From: Candidatus Shapirobacteria bacterium CG06_land_8_20_14_3_00_40_12 | GTDB lineage: Bacteria > Patescibacteriota > Microgenomatia > UBA12405 | Assembly (NCBI GenBank): GCA_002780135.1 | Contig: PEWA01000007.1 | Coordinates: forward strand, 1-10,228 | Reading direction: 5' to 3' | DNA length: 10,228 nt | In this document: positions 1 to 6,836 of the stretch, piece by piece | Layout: each line of letters begins with the position of its first letter | Position numbering within the stretch: the first letter of the stretch is position 1 | Made by a program: the position numbers and the translations under genes | The notes under the pieces: generated by a model | Seen by the model: only the letters and a program-made list of their open reading frames with translations | Told to the model about the DNA's origin: nothing | Databases searched by the model: none

Positions 1-51
1 GAACCAAAATCTGAAGCTAAATTTTGTGTGGAACCGGAAGTTTCCAGATTG

Positions 52-84
52 GAATCGGCCAAAATGGTGGAAAATGGCCGATTC
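52..84. repeat. Perfect 9-bp inverted repeat
   Basis: GAATCGGCC at 52-60 is the exact reverse complement of GGCCGATTC at 76-84, with a 15-base A/G-rich loop. It could form a hairpin in RNA or a cruciform in DNA. There is no adjoining T-run, so I do not call it a terminator. Confidence 0.55.
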
Positions 85-99
85 GCGGCTTGCTACTTC

Positions 100-156
100 A
101 GCGCGGCGCCCCCCAGCCTTCGCCAAGGCTTCGGCGGGCAGGCCACCTGCCGCGCT
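100..156. repeat. Nested GC-rich palindromic repeat, CPR intergenic type
   Basis: Outer arms AGCGCGGC (100-107) and GCCGCGCT (149-156) are perfect complements. Inside lie GCCTT/AAGGC (116-120/125-129) and GGCAGG/CCTGCC (137-142/146-151), which compete with the outer pairing. The core at 116-144 reads GCCTTCGCCAAGGC followed by TTCGGCGGGCAGGCC. Its translation contains AFAKASAGRP in one frame and SLRQGFGGQ in another, peptides I associate with mis-called ORFs over short dispersed repeats in CPR genomes. A related copy lies inverted at 10131-10153. Confidence 0.6.
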
Positions 157-221
157 TCCGAAAAAGTCGGCTCGAACCCGTTTTTCAAAATCAGAGAAAA
201 AACGCAAAAAATTGTAATACG

Positions 222-1745
222 CTACATCTCACTTGAAATGGATACATATCTTTTGTGCATACGTCTGGCGATAGAATCAAGTCTTTTGTTCACTTTTTCA
301 TATCTTTGATCATGCTGTTCAACCTGAGAGATAAACCGTGCTGCCATATCTTTCGGAATATCTTGACGATCAAGTGTCTGCAAAAATAAATATTCCAAAA
401 AATCGCAAAATTGATTCATCTGTGCAGGATGATGAATTTTAAAGAATAGATTTTTAGGATAGACGTCAGCAATTTTTTTCATAATATTACCCAAGCTTAT
501 TGCGTCTAACTCTTTTGTAAGAGATATGTAACCCAATAAATAGCTATATGTTGCCCAGTTTTGTTCTAATTCTTCATCCCGTATAGAAGCAAATTTTTCT
601 AAAGCAAAATCACCAACCTTTTTCTGTTTTTCAGTTATTGATTGAGTATTACTATTTTCAGTGTCGTAATATAGAGGTCTAGAAAAACTAAAACAAGGGT
701 GATATGAATAATCTTGTGAGATAAAATTCATTAACTGATCTGGAGAAGACGACCGAACAAATGCAGTAACTAATTTGGTACTATCTTTCCTAACATCAGA
801 TGTTAAAACGAACCGCAATTTGCTGAACTCTAGTTTTGCCAAAGTCTCTGAATGGGCAATAAAATAATTTCTCAGTTCTTGAAAGATATTATCTTTCTCT
901 TTGTTATACCATTTAATTTGTCCAGTTAATTCTGAATGATCTCGATCAACAAAAAATCCAAAATGTTCTCGCTCAAATGATTGTAATAAATCAAGAGCTT
1001 TTTCGGGATCATATTGAACACTACTACTCAAGCGGAATGCTTTTACTGTTTCGATAACTGCGGAAATACGTTTTTTCTCTTCGTGATATTTTTCATTTTT
1101 TTGCATTTCTTCTAAATATTTTGATTGCTGACCAACTTGTTTATTCAAATCATATACGTGCGATGTATCCACCCAGTTTGTCAAATCTAAGCAAAGCGTA
1201 AATTCAGGGCCATATTGCTCGCGTAAGTCTGAAATATATCTGTTGCCTGGCTCCTTGAGTATTGATGCGAAAGGCTCAAGATTAGATTCTAAAGTAAAAC
1301 GTTCTTTTCCGGGATGAAAAATTACTTCTGCTTGCTTGAAAAACTCTTGAATTTTAACCTCTACCTCATCAATTACTTGTTTCAAATCCTTATCAATAGT
1401 TAATGCCGTATACGTATAAACATAATATCCAGCTAATTCTGTTATGTGACTTATTAATTGCTTATATTGTGCAAGCGCCCCTTCACCTTTTTCGTTTTCC
1501 TCATATTTTTTTTCATTGAAATAGGCAGGAATGACCGTAGTTATTTGTTTTGCCTCAGAAGCCATCTGACGAATTGTTTCAAACATTCTGTCTTGTTCAT
1601 TTTCTGGAAATTTAAAATAACTATCAGAATATTCGTGGGTATCGTACGGAGCTTTAGCCGAACCAAACAATACTGCTTTTTGAGCAGCCAATAAATGATC
1701 TCGATTAATATGGTCTATTTCGGCTTGATTATTTGCTTGTGGCAT
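222..1745 (-). CDS. Hypothetical soluble protein of 507 residues, family not recognised
   Basis: I do not recognise this protein. It is a long intact frame with ordinary AT-rich codon use, rich in K, E, D, Q and aromatic residues. No signal peptide or membrane segment is visible, so it is probably cytoplasmic. It appears mostly helical: residues 205-235 are strongly charged and could form a short coiled coil, and 470-500 form another charged, probably helical stretch (QVEQHDQRYEKVNKRLD). Cysteines are few, and I see no P-loop, HD, Cys-cluster or nuclease motif. The ATG at 1745 has only A/T-rich sequence upstream and no Shine-Dalgarno; a TATGAT hexamer at 1787-1782 (minus strand) is a possible -10 box. 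It stands alone, flanked on both sides by non-coding hairpin-rich DNA, which could mean an accessory gene. Coding status is secure; function is unknown. Confidence 0.85.
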   Translation of the reverse strand: MPQANNQAEIDHINRDHLLAAQKAVLFGSAKAPYDTHEYSDSYFKFPENEQDRMFETIRQMASEAKQITTVIPAYFNEKKYEENEKGEGALAQYKQLISHITELAGYYVYTYTALTIDKDLKQVIDEVEVKIQEFFKQAEVIFHPGKERFTLESNLEPFASILKEPGNRYISDLREQYGPEFTLCLDLTNWVDTSHVYDLNKQVGQQSKYLEEMQKNEKYHEEKKRISAVIETVKAFRLSSSVQYDPEKALDLLQSFEREHFGFFVDRDHSELTGQIKWYNKEKDNIFQELRNYFIAHSETLAKLEFSKLRFVLTSDVRKDSTKLVTAFVRSSSPDQLMNFISQDYSYHPCFSFSRPLYYDTENSNTQSITEKQKKVGDFALEKFASIRDEELEQNWATYSYLLGYISLTKELDAISLGNIMKKIADVYPKNLFFKIHHPAQMNQFCDFLEYLFLQTLDRQDIPKDMAARFISQVEQHDQRYEKVNKRLDSIARRMHKRYVSISSEM

Positions 1746-2384
1746 AAAATTTTGTTCTATAATTTTCTAGCTTACTAGTAAATCATAGCGCGATTATCGG
1801 CTATGTACCATATAAAGATTGAGTAGGGCGGCTCCGCGCCCCCGCCGAGCTTCTTCCGGGTAGTACGAGCTAAAAGGCGCGCGTCTTCGCGCGCATAAAG
1901 ACAACCGAGGTAATTGCGCAGGGCACTCAAATAATTTTTTTGCGCGAAGCGCGTACCTATAGCAGGTGCGCAAGCCATACGGACGCTGGACAGGGATACA
2001 ATAAAAGTGGCGGGGGCATGAGCGGATCATCCCGCCGACTGCAGGAGATACTAAACCAAAAGAAGACTTTGGAATAGACTGTATTAGATCGTAGAAAGCA
2101 GAGATATTGGCAAGCCGCGCTCTAACGCGGCCACTCGCACAAGGCGGGGTCGCCGCCATCAATTCATTTTGGGTGGGTGGGTTGATACGGAATAACAAAA
2201 ACCTCTGTTCTGTTTTCTGTGTTAAAATAATCCTACCGAACTCGATCTGGCTTTGCGGGAGAGAAAAATTGTGTGCGCAAAAAATAACGGAAGCGCGGCG
2301 CCCGCACCGCCGCGCACATAAAGCGAGCCCCGCAGGGGTGAGCTAACTAAATAAGGATCGAATTTTTTCGAAAACGTTCACAAA
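1746..2384. other. 639-base GC-rich non-coding region with many hairpins; possible structured RNA or decayed sequence
   Basis: Base composition from about 1820 to 2345 is visibly more GC-rich than any gene in the window. Stems seen include 1827-1831/1842-1846, GCGCGCG/CGCGCGC at 1877-1883/1888-1894 with a TCTT loop, GGCGGG/CCCGCC at 2009-2014/2031-2036, GCCGCG/CGCGGC at 2114-2119/2126-2131, GGCG/CGCC at 2143-2146/2151-2154, an 8-bp stem at 2293-2315 and CCCC/GGGG at 2328-2331/2335-2338. A 134-codon minus-strand frame (2198-1794) crosses the middle, but its R/S/P/C-rich composition is unlike the other proteins. I looked for RNase P, SRP, tmRNA and tRNA signatures and found none. It could be an unrecognised ncRNA, a repeat cluster or a decayed gene. 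Confidence 0.45.
2278..2315 (-). terminator. Candidate intrinsic terminator for the glycoside hydrolase-like gene
   Basis: On the minus strand an 8-bp perfect GC stem (2315-2308 pairing with 2300-2293, 7-base loop) is followed by TTCCGTTATTTTTT. It begins about 70 bases past the stop codon at 2385. The T-run starts several bases after the stem, so this is a plausible but imperfect intrinsic terminator. Confidence 0.4.
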
Positions 2385-3764
2385 TTATTTAATAAGTCCT
2401 TGGAAAAATTCGGTTAGTTTTTCCCAGAGATCAGTTTTGGGGTGATAGATACGGGAGTTGGGGCTAAAAGCAGAAAGACCGAAACGAGGTAATTTGTCCC
2501 AAGAGATATAGTTTTCCCGGGAAGGAGAGTTGGAATCAATTTGGAAATCAAAATTAATTTTTATAGACTGGCCGGGGAGAATTTGGCGGGTTTTATCGAA
2601 ACAAATAGAAGAGGTGGTGATATTGATTGAGGAGGCAGAATTTAGACAAAAAGTAGTTTCACCCCAAATGGCTTGACCGGTGTTTTTCAATTCCATGGTG
2701 GCGGTATACGGGGTGTCGGTAAAAATAATAAGAGGTAGATTAATTTGTTTGATCTGAAAGGTGTTTGTTTGAATAACAGAATTAGGATTTTTGACTAAAT
2801 TGACAATTTTTTGATATTCAGGATAAATGGTTCCATCAATCTGTAACCAGGAAAAGTGATCAAATGGGGGATAGGGAAAATTGTAAATAAAAGGAGTAAC
2901 GGCTAAAACCCGAGAATCTTTGAGCCAAAGATTGAGGGCAGTTAACAGGAGTGATGAAGTAATTTTAGAAGCATAAAAGTTTCTATTTAGACTTTCTCCT
3001 TCCCGGTGGGGCCAACCGGTTTCGGAAATTATTACCGGCAATTCTTTTTTGACCCCCAATTTTTTTAAAAAAGCCAATTCCCACTGGTAACCACGAATGG
3101 AATGTTGACCTTGGTCGTTTGGCGACCCGACAAAACCATGATTGGGATAAGAGTGGGAGGCCAAGGCGTCAAGAAGATCAAAATATTCCGGTTTATATTG
3201 GTAAATTTGTTGGTAAAAAGATCCGGCTGATTCGAAGTTTGGAGGTTTTGAGGGAGCAGCCAAATCCAGACCGCCACTTAAAATATAAAAATTGGGATTT
3301 AATTTTTTAAGACGTTTAGCGGCATAGAGGGCTAAATCGGCATAAGATTTAGCATCGACTCCCCCACCCCATTCTTTACCCTGGTTGGGTTCATTAAAAA
3401 GAGTTACAATTTGACGGGAATGAGGCCAGTTTAAGGATGCTAAAAAGTTAGTTAGATTATCAATGTCGGAATACTCAGGTTTTTTCCAGTAATCTTTTTC
3501 CATAATAGTAGCTAGACGAATAATGGGGGTGAGATGATTTAGGCGGCAATTGTTCATAAAATCCTGCCACATTTGAAAATTAAGCTGATCGGTCCGAAGA
3601 ACGATAGTGACATAACCCCAATCACCACCATTGGAGTTGATAATGTTTTTGGCGGAATCAATATCAGAGGTTTGAGAAAGATGAAGGCCAAAGACAGAGC
3701 GGTCTGATGCTAAAATAGGGTTAGATTTGGCGATTAGTAGGAGAAAAAATACTAATATCCACAT
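2385..3764 (-). CDS. Secreted TIM-barrel glycoside hydrolase-like protein with C-terminal Ig-like domain
   Basis: Residues 2-12 are a hydrophobic stretch (WILVFFLLLIA), with a likely signal-peptidase site near residues 19-21; the basic n-region is missing. Residues about 24-325 resemble the clan GH-A (beta/alpha)8 barrel. LFNEPNQ carries the expected acid/base Glu125 after strand 4, and IISETGWPH carries the expected nucleophile Glu248 after strand 7. SHSYPN (203-208) fits a strand-6 loop, and aromatic residues at 292-306 could line the substrate cleft. Residues about 335-435, with ELKNTGQAIWGET, look like an Ig-like beta-sandwich common on exported proteins. The exact GH family and substrate cannot be fixed by eye; a surface polysaccharide is an inference. 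The ATG at 3764 is the only usable start, because an in-frame TAG lies three codons upstream. It is transcribed divergently from the GTPase gene. Confidence 0.75.
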   Translation of the reverse strand: MWILVFFLLLIAKSNPILASDRSVFGLHLSQTSDIDSAKNIINSNGGDWGYVTIVLRTDQLNFQMWQDFMNNCRLNHLTPIIRLATIMEKDYWKKPEYSDIDNLTNFLASLNWPHSRQIVTLFNEPNQGKEWGGGVDAKSYADLALYAAKRLKKLNPNFYILSGGLDLAAPSKPPNFESAGSFYQQIYQYKPEYFDLLDALASHSYPNHGFVGSPNDQGQHSIRGYQWELAFLKKLGVKKELPVIISETGWPHREGESLNRNFYASKITSSLLLTALNLWLKDSRVLAVTPFIYNFPYPPFDHFSWLQIDGTIYPEYQKIVNLVKNPNSVIQTNTFQIKQINLPLIIFTDTPYTATMELKNTGQAIWGETTFCLNSASSINITTSSICFDKTRQILPGQSIKINFDFQIDSNSPSRENYISWDKLPRFGLSAFSPNSRIYHPKTDLWEKLTEFFQGLIK

Positions 3765-3771
3765 AGTGGTC

Positions 3772-3778
3772 TATTCTA
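3772..3778. promoter_or_regulatory. Overlapping divergent -10 boxes between the hydrolase and GTPase genes
   Basis: The 18-base gap 3765-3782 separates two divergent start codons. TATTCT at 3772-3777 is a -10-like hexamer for the plus strand, 5 bases before the GTPase ATG. TAGAAT at 3778-3773 is a -10-like hexamer for the minus strand, 8 bases before the hydrolase ATG. Start sites 6-8 bases downstream would give leaderless or nearly leaderless mRNAs. No good -35 is visible in either direction, and any -35 would lie inside the neighbouring gene. Confidence 0.4.
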
Positions 3779-3782
3779 ACAA

Positions 3783-4868
3783 ATGACTAAAGAAGAAATA
3801 ATTAAAATGAAAATTTCCCGGGTGGAAAAGGAAATTCGGGACACCCCTTACGACAAAAGCAGTGAACACCATCATGGGGTACTTAAGGCGAAATTATCTA
3901 AACTCAAGGATGAACTCGATGGGCCATCAAATAAGGGTGGTGGCGGTGGTGTGGGTTATGCCATTAAGCATTCAGGTGACGCTTCGGTGGTGTTGGTGGG
4001 ATTACCGTCGGTAGGAAAGTCAACTTTGCTTAATGCAGTAACTAATGCCGAATCGAAGGTGGGTAATTATGATTTTACGACTTTGGGGGTGGTACCGGGG
4101 ATGTTGGTATATAAAGGGGTGCGAATGCAAATGTTGGATTTGCCGGGAATTATTGAAGGGGCGGCATCAGGCAAGGGTTTTGGCCGAAAAGTGTTATCGG
4201 TGGTGCGGGCGTCAAATTTAGTGGTACTGATGACCGATTTCAAAAGAGCCGGATGGCTGACTAAAATTAAAAAAGAGTTAGAAGATAGTGGCATAAGGCT
4301 TAATAAAATTCCACCCAAAATTCATGTGCATCGGATGGGAAAGGGGGCGATCCAAATTATTGATCCGTTTAAGTCACTGTCGGAAGAGGTAATGATAGAT
4401 GTGGCTAAAGAAATGGGTTTGGACAATGCCGTCATAGAGTTAGGGGAAAAAATTGAATCAATTGATAAATATATTGACGGGCTTTCCAAAACCAGAACTT
4501 ATATTCCCCTAGTGGAGATTATTACCAAGGTTGATGAGATTAAAAAATTTAAAAAAACGGAAGGAGTGTTGTATTTAAGTGCTAAGGACGGAATCGGTAT
4601 TTTGGAGTTTAAGGAAGCCTTGTGGCTGGGATTGGGATTAGTACGGGTGTATTTAAAGAGAGAGAGAATGGGTGAGGCAGATAAAAAAGAGCCATTGATT
4701 ATGAAAAAAACAAACACCCTAAATGATGTGTTGAGACGGATTTCCAATGAGATGAGGGATGATATTAGTCGGGCTTGTATTTGGGGTAAAAATGCCCGTT
4801 TCCCCGGACAGGAAGTTAGCTTTAAGTTTCCGGTGTTTGATGAGATGGAAGTGTGGTTTGGAAGATAA
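3783..4868 (+). CDS. DRG-family (OBG superfamily) GTPase with C-terminal TGS domain
   Basis: This matches the archaeal/eukaryotic DRG/Rbg GTPases in layout. An N-terminal helical segment (1-47, including HHGVLKAKLSKLKDEL) is followed by the glycine-rich linker KGGGGGVGY (51-59). The G domain has G1 GLPSVGKS (73-80), the DRG-type FTT (98-100) as G2, G3 DLPGIIEGAA (119-128), G4 TKVD (248-251, Thr where most have Asn) and G5 SAK (266-268). The segment of about 155-240 is the DRG S5D2L-type insert. Residues 285-361 are a TGS domain ending with ACIWGKNARF and VFDEMEVWF. DRG proteins bind ribosomes or translation factors in eukaryotes; the role in CPR bacteria is unknown. It differs from bacterial ObgE, which has an Obg fold at the N-terminus. 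There is no Shine-Dalgarno, and the 3' end overlaps mtaB on the other strand by 47 bases. Confidence 0.9.
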   Translation: MTKEEIIKMKISRVEKEIRDTPYDKSSEHHHGVLKAKLSKLKDELDGPSNKGGGGGVGYAIKHSGDASVVLVGLPSVGKSTLLNAVTNAESKVGNYDFTTLGVVPGMLVYKGVRMQMLDLPGIIEGAASGKGFGRKVLSVVRASNLVVLMTDFKRAGWLTKIKKELEDSGIRLNKIPPKIHVHRMGKGAIQIIDPFKSLSEEVMIDVAKEMGLDNAVIELGEKIESIDKYIDGLSKTRTYIPLVEIITKVDEIKKFKKTEGVLYLSAKDGIGILEFKEALWLGLGLVRVYLKRERMGEADKKEPLIMKKTNTLNDVLRRISNEMRDDISRACIWGKNARFPGQEVSFKFPVFDEMEVWFGR

Positions 4869-5889
4869 GAGAACGAATAAGACGGGAGCGTTTTGAAATT
4901 TCAGTTTTAGATAGTAGGGGATATTTTTGGGAGAGTTTTTGGGCGGGAGTGTGGGGGCGGGGGGAGAAGCGGAAGACATGGATTTTTTGAAAGCCAATAT
5001 GTTTACATAAATTTAAAGTTTCTTTGAAGTCAGATTCGGTTTCACCGGGAAAACCGACGATGATGTCGGTGCCGATGGATAAATTTTTAATTTCTAATTT
5101 CAAATTTCTAATTTTTTCTAAGATTATTTTTTTAGTGTAAGAGCGGTGCATTAGTTTGAGAATTTTATCGGAGCCGGATTGCAAAGGTATGTGGAGAAAA
5201 TGACTGAGACGGGGAGAATATTTTTTGTATAAATTTAAAAATTTATTATCAATACAAAGAAGCGGAATAGAGCCAAAACTTATTAAAGAAATTTTGGTTT
5301 GAGTAAGCAGAGCTTCAACTAAATTAGAAAACCCCGGAGCGTATTGGTTGAGGTTGACTCCGGTGATAATAATTTCTTGATAATCGTTTATAACGGTTTG
5401 GTTGACTGTATTAACTGCGTCGTTGATGGTCAAAAACCAAAGATAGGGACGGCGAAGAGGAACTGTACAATAAGAGCAGGCGGCGGTGCAACCTGCTTGA
5501 ACTTTTAAAAGATAGCGGTGAGTATGTGAGAACTTATCGTCTACTTTAGTGTCATATAATGATTTCAATATATTTAGTTTTGTTTCTTTGTTGGTGTTTG
5601 GGAGAAAACTAAGGTTGGGAAGATTTTTAATGTTTTTGGTATCGGCACAGCCGGAGATAACGATTTGAGCTTGAGGATATTGTTTTTTAAGATGACGGAT
5701 GAGACCCAATGATTCAACATTGGCTTTGGCGGTGACAGAGCAGGTATTGATAAAGATTATGGATGGTGGATTCCCGCTTTTGCGGGAATGACGGGGGGTG
5801 AAACCTTCGTTTATTAATGTTTGAGCGAAGAGATTAGTTTCGGCGGCGTTGACCCGGCAGCCGAGGTTGAAGACAGAAAAATACTTCAT
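4822..5889 (-). CDS. mtaB: MtaB-like tRNA methylthiotransferase (radical SAM), short C-terminus
   Basis: MiaB/MtaB-type enzymes add a methylthio group to N6-modified adenosine 37 of tRNA (t6A to ms2t6A for MtaB) using two 4Fe-4S clusters. The N-terminal methylthiotransferase domain has its three cysteines at Cys11 (LGCRVN), Cys50 (NTCSVT) and Cys81 (SGCADT). The radical SAM motif CTAACSYC supplies Cys134, Cys138 and Cys141. Later family motifs are ITGVNL (175-180), HIPLQSGSD (233-241) and TDIIVGFPGET (274-284). MtaB rather than MiaB is inferred from the N-terminal LGCRVN/ETN pattern. The protein ends at 355 residues and lacks the C-terminal TRAM domain expected in homologues of about 430-450. 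Residues 33-41 (RHSRKSGNP) are encoded by a palindromic repeat. Its start overlaps the preceding stop as TGATG, implying translational coupling. Confidence 0.85.
   Translation of the reverse strand: MKYFSVFNLGCRVNAAETNLFAQTLINEGFTPRHSRKSGNPPSIIFINTCSVTAKANVESLGLIRHLKKQYPQAQIVISGCADTKNIKNLPNLSFLPNTNKETKLNILKSLYDTKVDDKFSHTHRYLLKVQAGCTAACSYCTVPLRRPYLWFLTINDAVNTVNQTVINDYQEIIITGVNLNQYAPGFSNLVEALLTQTKISLISFGSIPLLCIDNKFLNLYKKYSPRLSHFLHIPLQSGSDKILKLMHRSYTKKIILEKIRNLKLEIKNLSIGTDIIVGFPGETESDFKETLNLCKHIGFQKIHVFRFSPRPHTPAQKLSQKYPLLSKTEISKRSRLIRSLIFQTTLPSHQTPET
5768..5793. repeat. Dispersed palindromic repeat inside mtaB (SRxSGNP-type)
   Basis: ATTCCCGC (5770-5777) and GCGGGAAT (5782-5789) form a perfect 8-bp hairpin with a TTTT loop. 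On the minus strand the unit reads CGTCATTCCCGC, four A bases, then GCGGGAATCC, a palindrome I recognise as a common dispersed repeat in diverse bacteria. It is translated in frame as RHSRKSGNP in a loop between the first helix and the second strand of the MtaB N-terminal domain. Confidence 0.75.
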
Positions 5890-6836
5890 CAGAGTATGGT
5901 TTTGAAATAGGCGATGGTTTTGATTAATCCCTCTTCCGGTTTTATTTTAGGTTCCCAACCCAATTTTTCTTTGGCTAAAGCAATGTCAGGACAACGATGG
6001 GTAGGATCGTCGTCGGGTAATTTCTTAAAAACTATTTGGCTTTTGGAATCAGGAATCAGTTTTAGAACTAAATTGGCCAATTCCTTGATAGTGAATTCAT
6101 TGGGATTGCCTAAATTAACCGGACCAGCAAAAGAGCTTTGGTTATTTGTCATTTTGATCATACCGTCCAAAAGGTCATCAATATATTGAAAGGAGCGAGT
6201 TTGGGAACCATCGCCGTAAATAGTTAGAGGCAGATTCATTAGAGCCTGAACAATAAAGTTACTAACCACCCGGCCGTCGTAGGGATCCATGTAGGGTCCA
6301 TAGGTATTAAAGATCCGAATAATCCGAATGGGTGTTTGAAAAGTACGGTGATAGTCAAAAAGCAAGCTTTCGGCAGCCCGTTTTCCCTCGTCATAACAAG
6401 AGCGGATACCGATGAAATTAACATTTCCCCGATAATTTTCGGTTTGAGGGTGAACAAGGGGTTCACCATAAACTTCAGAGGTGGAGGAATGAAGAATGGG
6501 AATATTGCCTTGAGTTTTGGCAAATTCAAGGATATTGTAGACACCAAAAACAGAAGTTTTCCAGGTGAAAATTGGGTCTTTTTGATAAGCCGGAGGGGAG
6601 GCGGGGCAGGCCAAATTATAAATTTGGTCAATTTTATTTTCGATTGTTAGAGGTTTGGTAATATCGTGATTGATAAAGGAAAAATTAGGGTTGGATTCTA
6701 AATCTTTAATATTACTAAGAGAACCGGTGTAGTTATTGTCAACACAAACGACTTTTTCACCCAGATCAATAAGACGGTGGATTAGGTTAGTGCCAATAAA
6801 ACCGGTACCACCAGTGACTAAAATAGTTTTAGACAT
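5889..6836 (-). CDS. uxs: UDP-glucuronate decarboxylase (UDP-xylose synthase), extended SDR family
   Basis: This enzyme converts UDP-glucuronate to UDP-xylose with bound NAD+, supplying an activated pentose for surface glycans. The Rossmann dinucleotide site is GGTGFIG (9-15), with acidic Asp33 at the end of strand 2. Family-specific stretches are NLACPASPPAYQ (74-85), STSEVYG (118-124, containing catalytic Thr119 and Glu121), RSCYDEGKRAAE (145-156, with the Tyr148/Lys152 pair), ARIFNTYGP-like RIFNTYGP (174-181), GRVVSNF (188-194) and YGDGSQTRSFQY (207-218). No membrane segment is present, so it is cytosolic. At 315 residues it has the usual bacterial length. The ATG overlaps the end of tgt by 8 bases, and its TGA overlaps the mtaB ATG by one, so it is the middle gene of the operon. 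A related 4,6-dehydratase is less likely given the ACPASP and SCYDEGKR motifs. Confidence 0.9.
   Translation of the reverse strand: MSKTILVTGGTGFIGTNLIHRLIDLGEKVVCVDNNYTGSLSNIKDLESNPNFSFINHDITKPLTIENKIDQIYNLACPASPPAYQKDPIFTWKTSVFGVYNILEFAKTQGNIPILHSSTSEVYGEPLVHPQTENYRGNVNFIGIRSCYDEGKRAAESLLFDYHRTFQTPIRIIRIFNTYGPYMDPYDGRVVSNFIVQALMNLPLTIYGDGSQTRSFQYIDDLLDGMIKMTNNQSSFAGPVNLGNPNEFTIKELANLVLKLIPDSKSQIVFKKLPDDDPTHRCPDIALAKEKLGWEPKIKPEEGLIKTIAYFKTIL

Larger units (their letters stand above)
1..221. other. Non-coding region rich in inverted repeats
   Basis: No convincing gene is visible here; the open frames are short, overlap one another and translate into the low-complexity R/P/A/G-rich peptides typical of GC-rich palindromes. 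The stretch is more GC-rich than the neighbouring coding DNA and contains at least three inverted-repeat structures: arms 52-60/76-84, arms 100-107/149-156, and a nested set at 116-151. It lies downstream of the minus-strand gene ending at 222. No stem followed by a clean T-run was found that would make a convincing terminator for that gene. Confidence 0.6.

Noticed and set aside
169..182. tRNA T-arm-like sequence (minus strand GGGTTCGAGCC)
   Set aside because: The flanking bases give at most three pairs instead of a five-pair T-stem, and no acceptor, D or anticodon arms could be found around it.
24..309. Three overlapping plus-strand frames at the start of the window
   Set aside because: They cover palindromic repeats, give repeat-type peptides such as AFAKASAGRP and SLRQGFGGQ, and run antisense into the 507-residue gene.
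1794..2198. 134-codon minus-strand open frame in the hairpin-rich region
   Set aside because: Its composition (rich in R, S, P, C) is unlike the K/I/N-rich proteins of the window, it has no recognisable domain or ribosome-binding site, and it runs through several perfect hairpins. Kept only as a possibility within the region entry.
1790..2345. RNase P RNA, SRP RNA or tmRNA in the GC-rich region
   Set aside because: The hallmark conserved blocks of these RNAs were looked for on both strands and not found; the CCGAACTCG at about 2238 has no supporting RNase P or 5S context.
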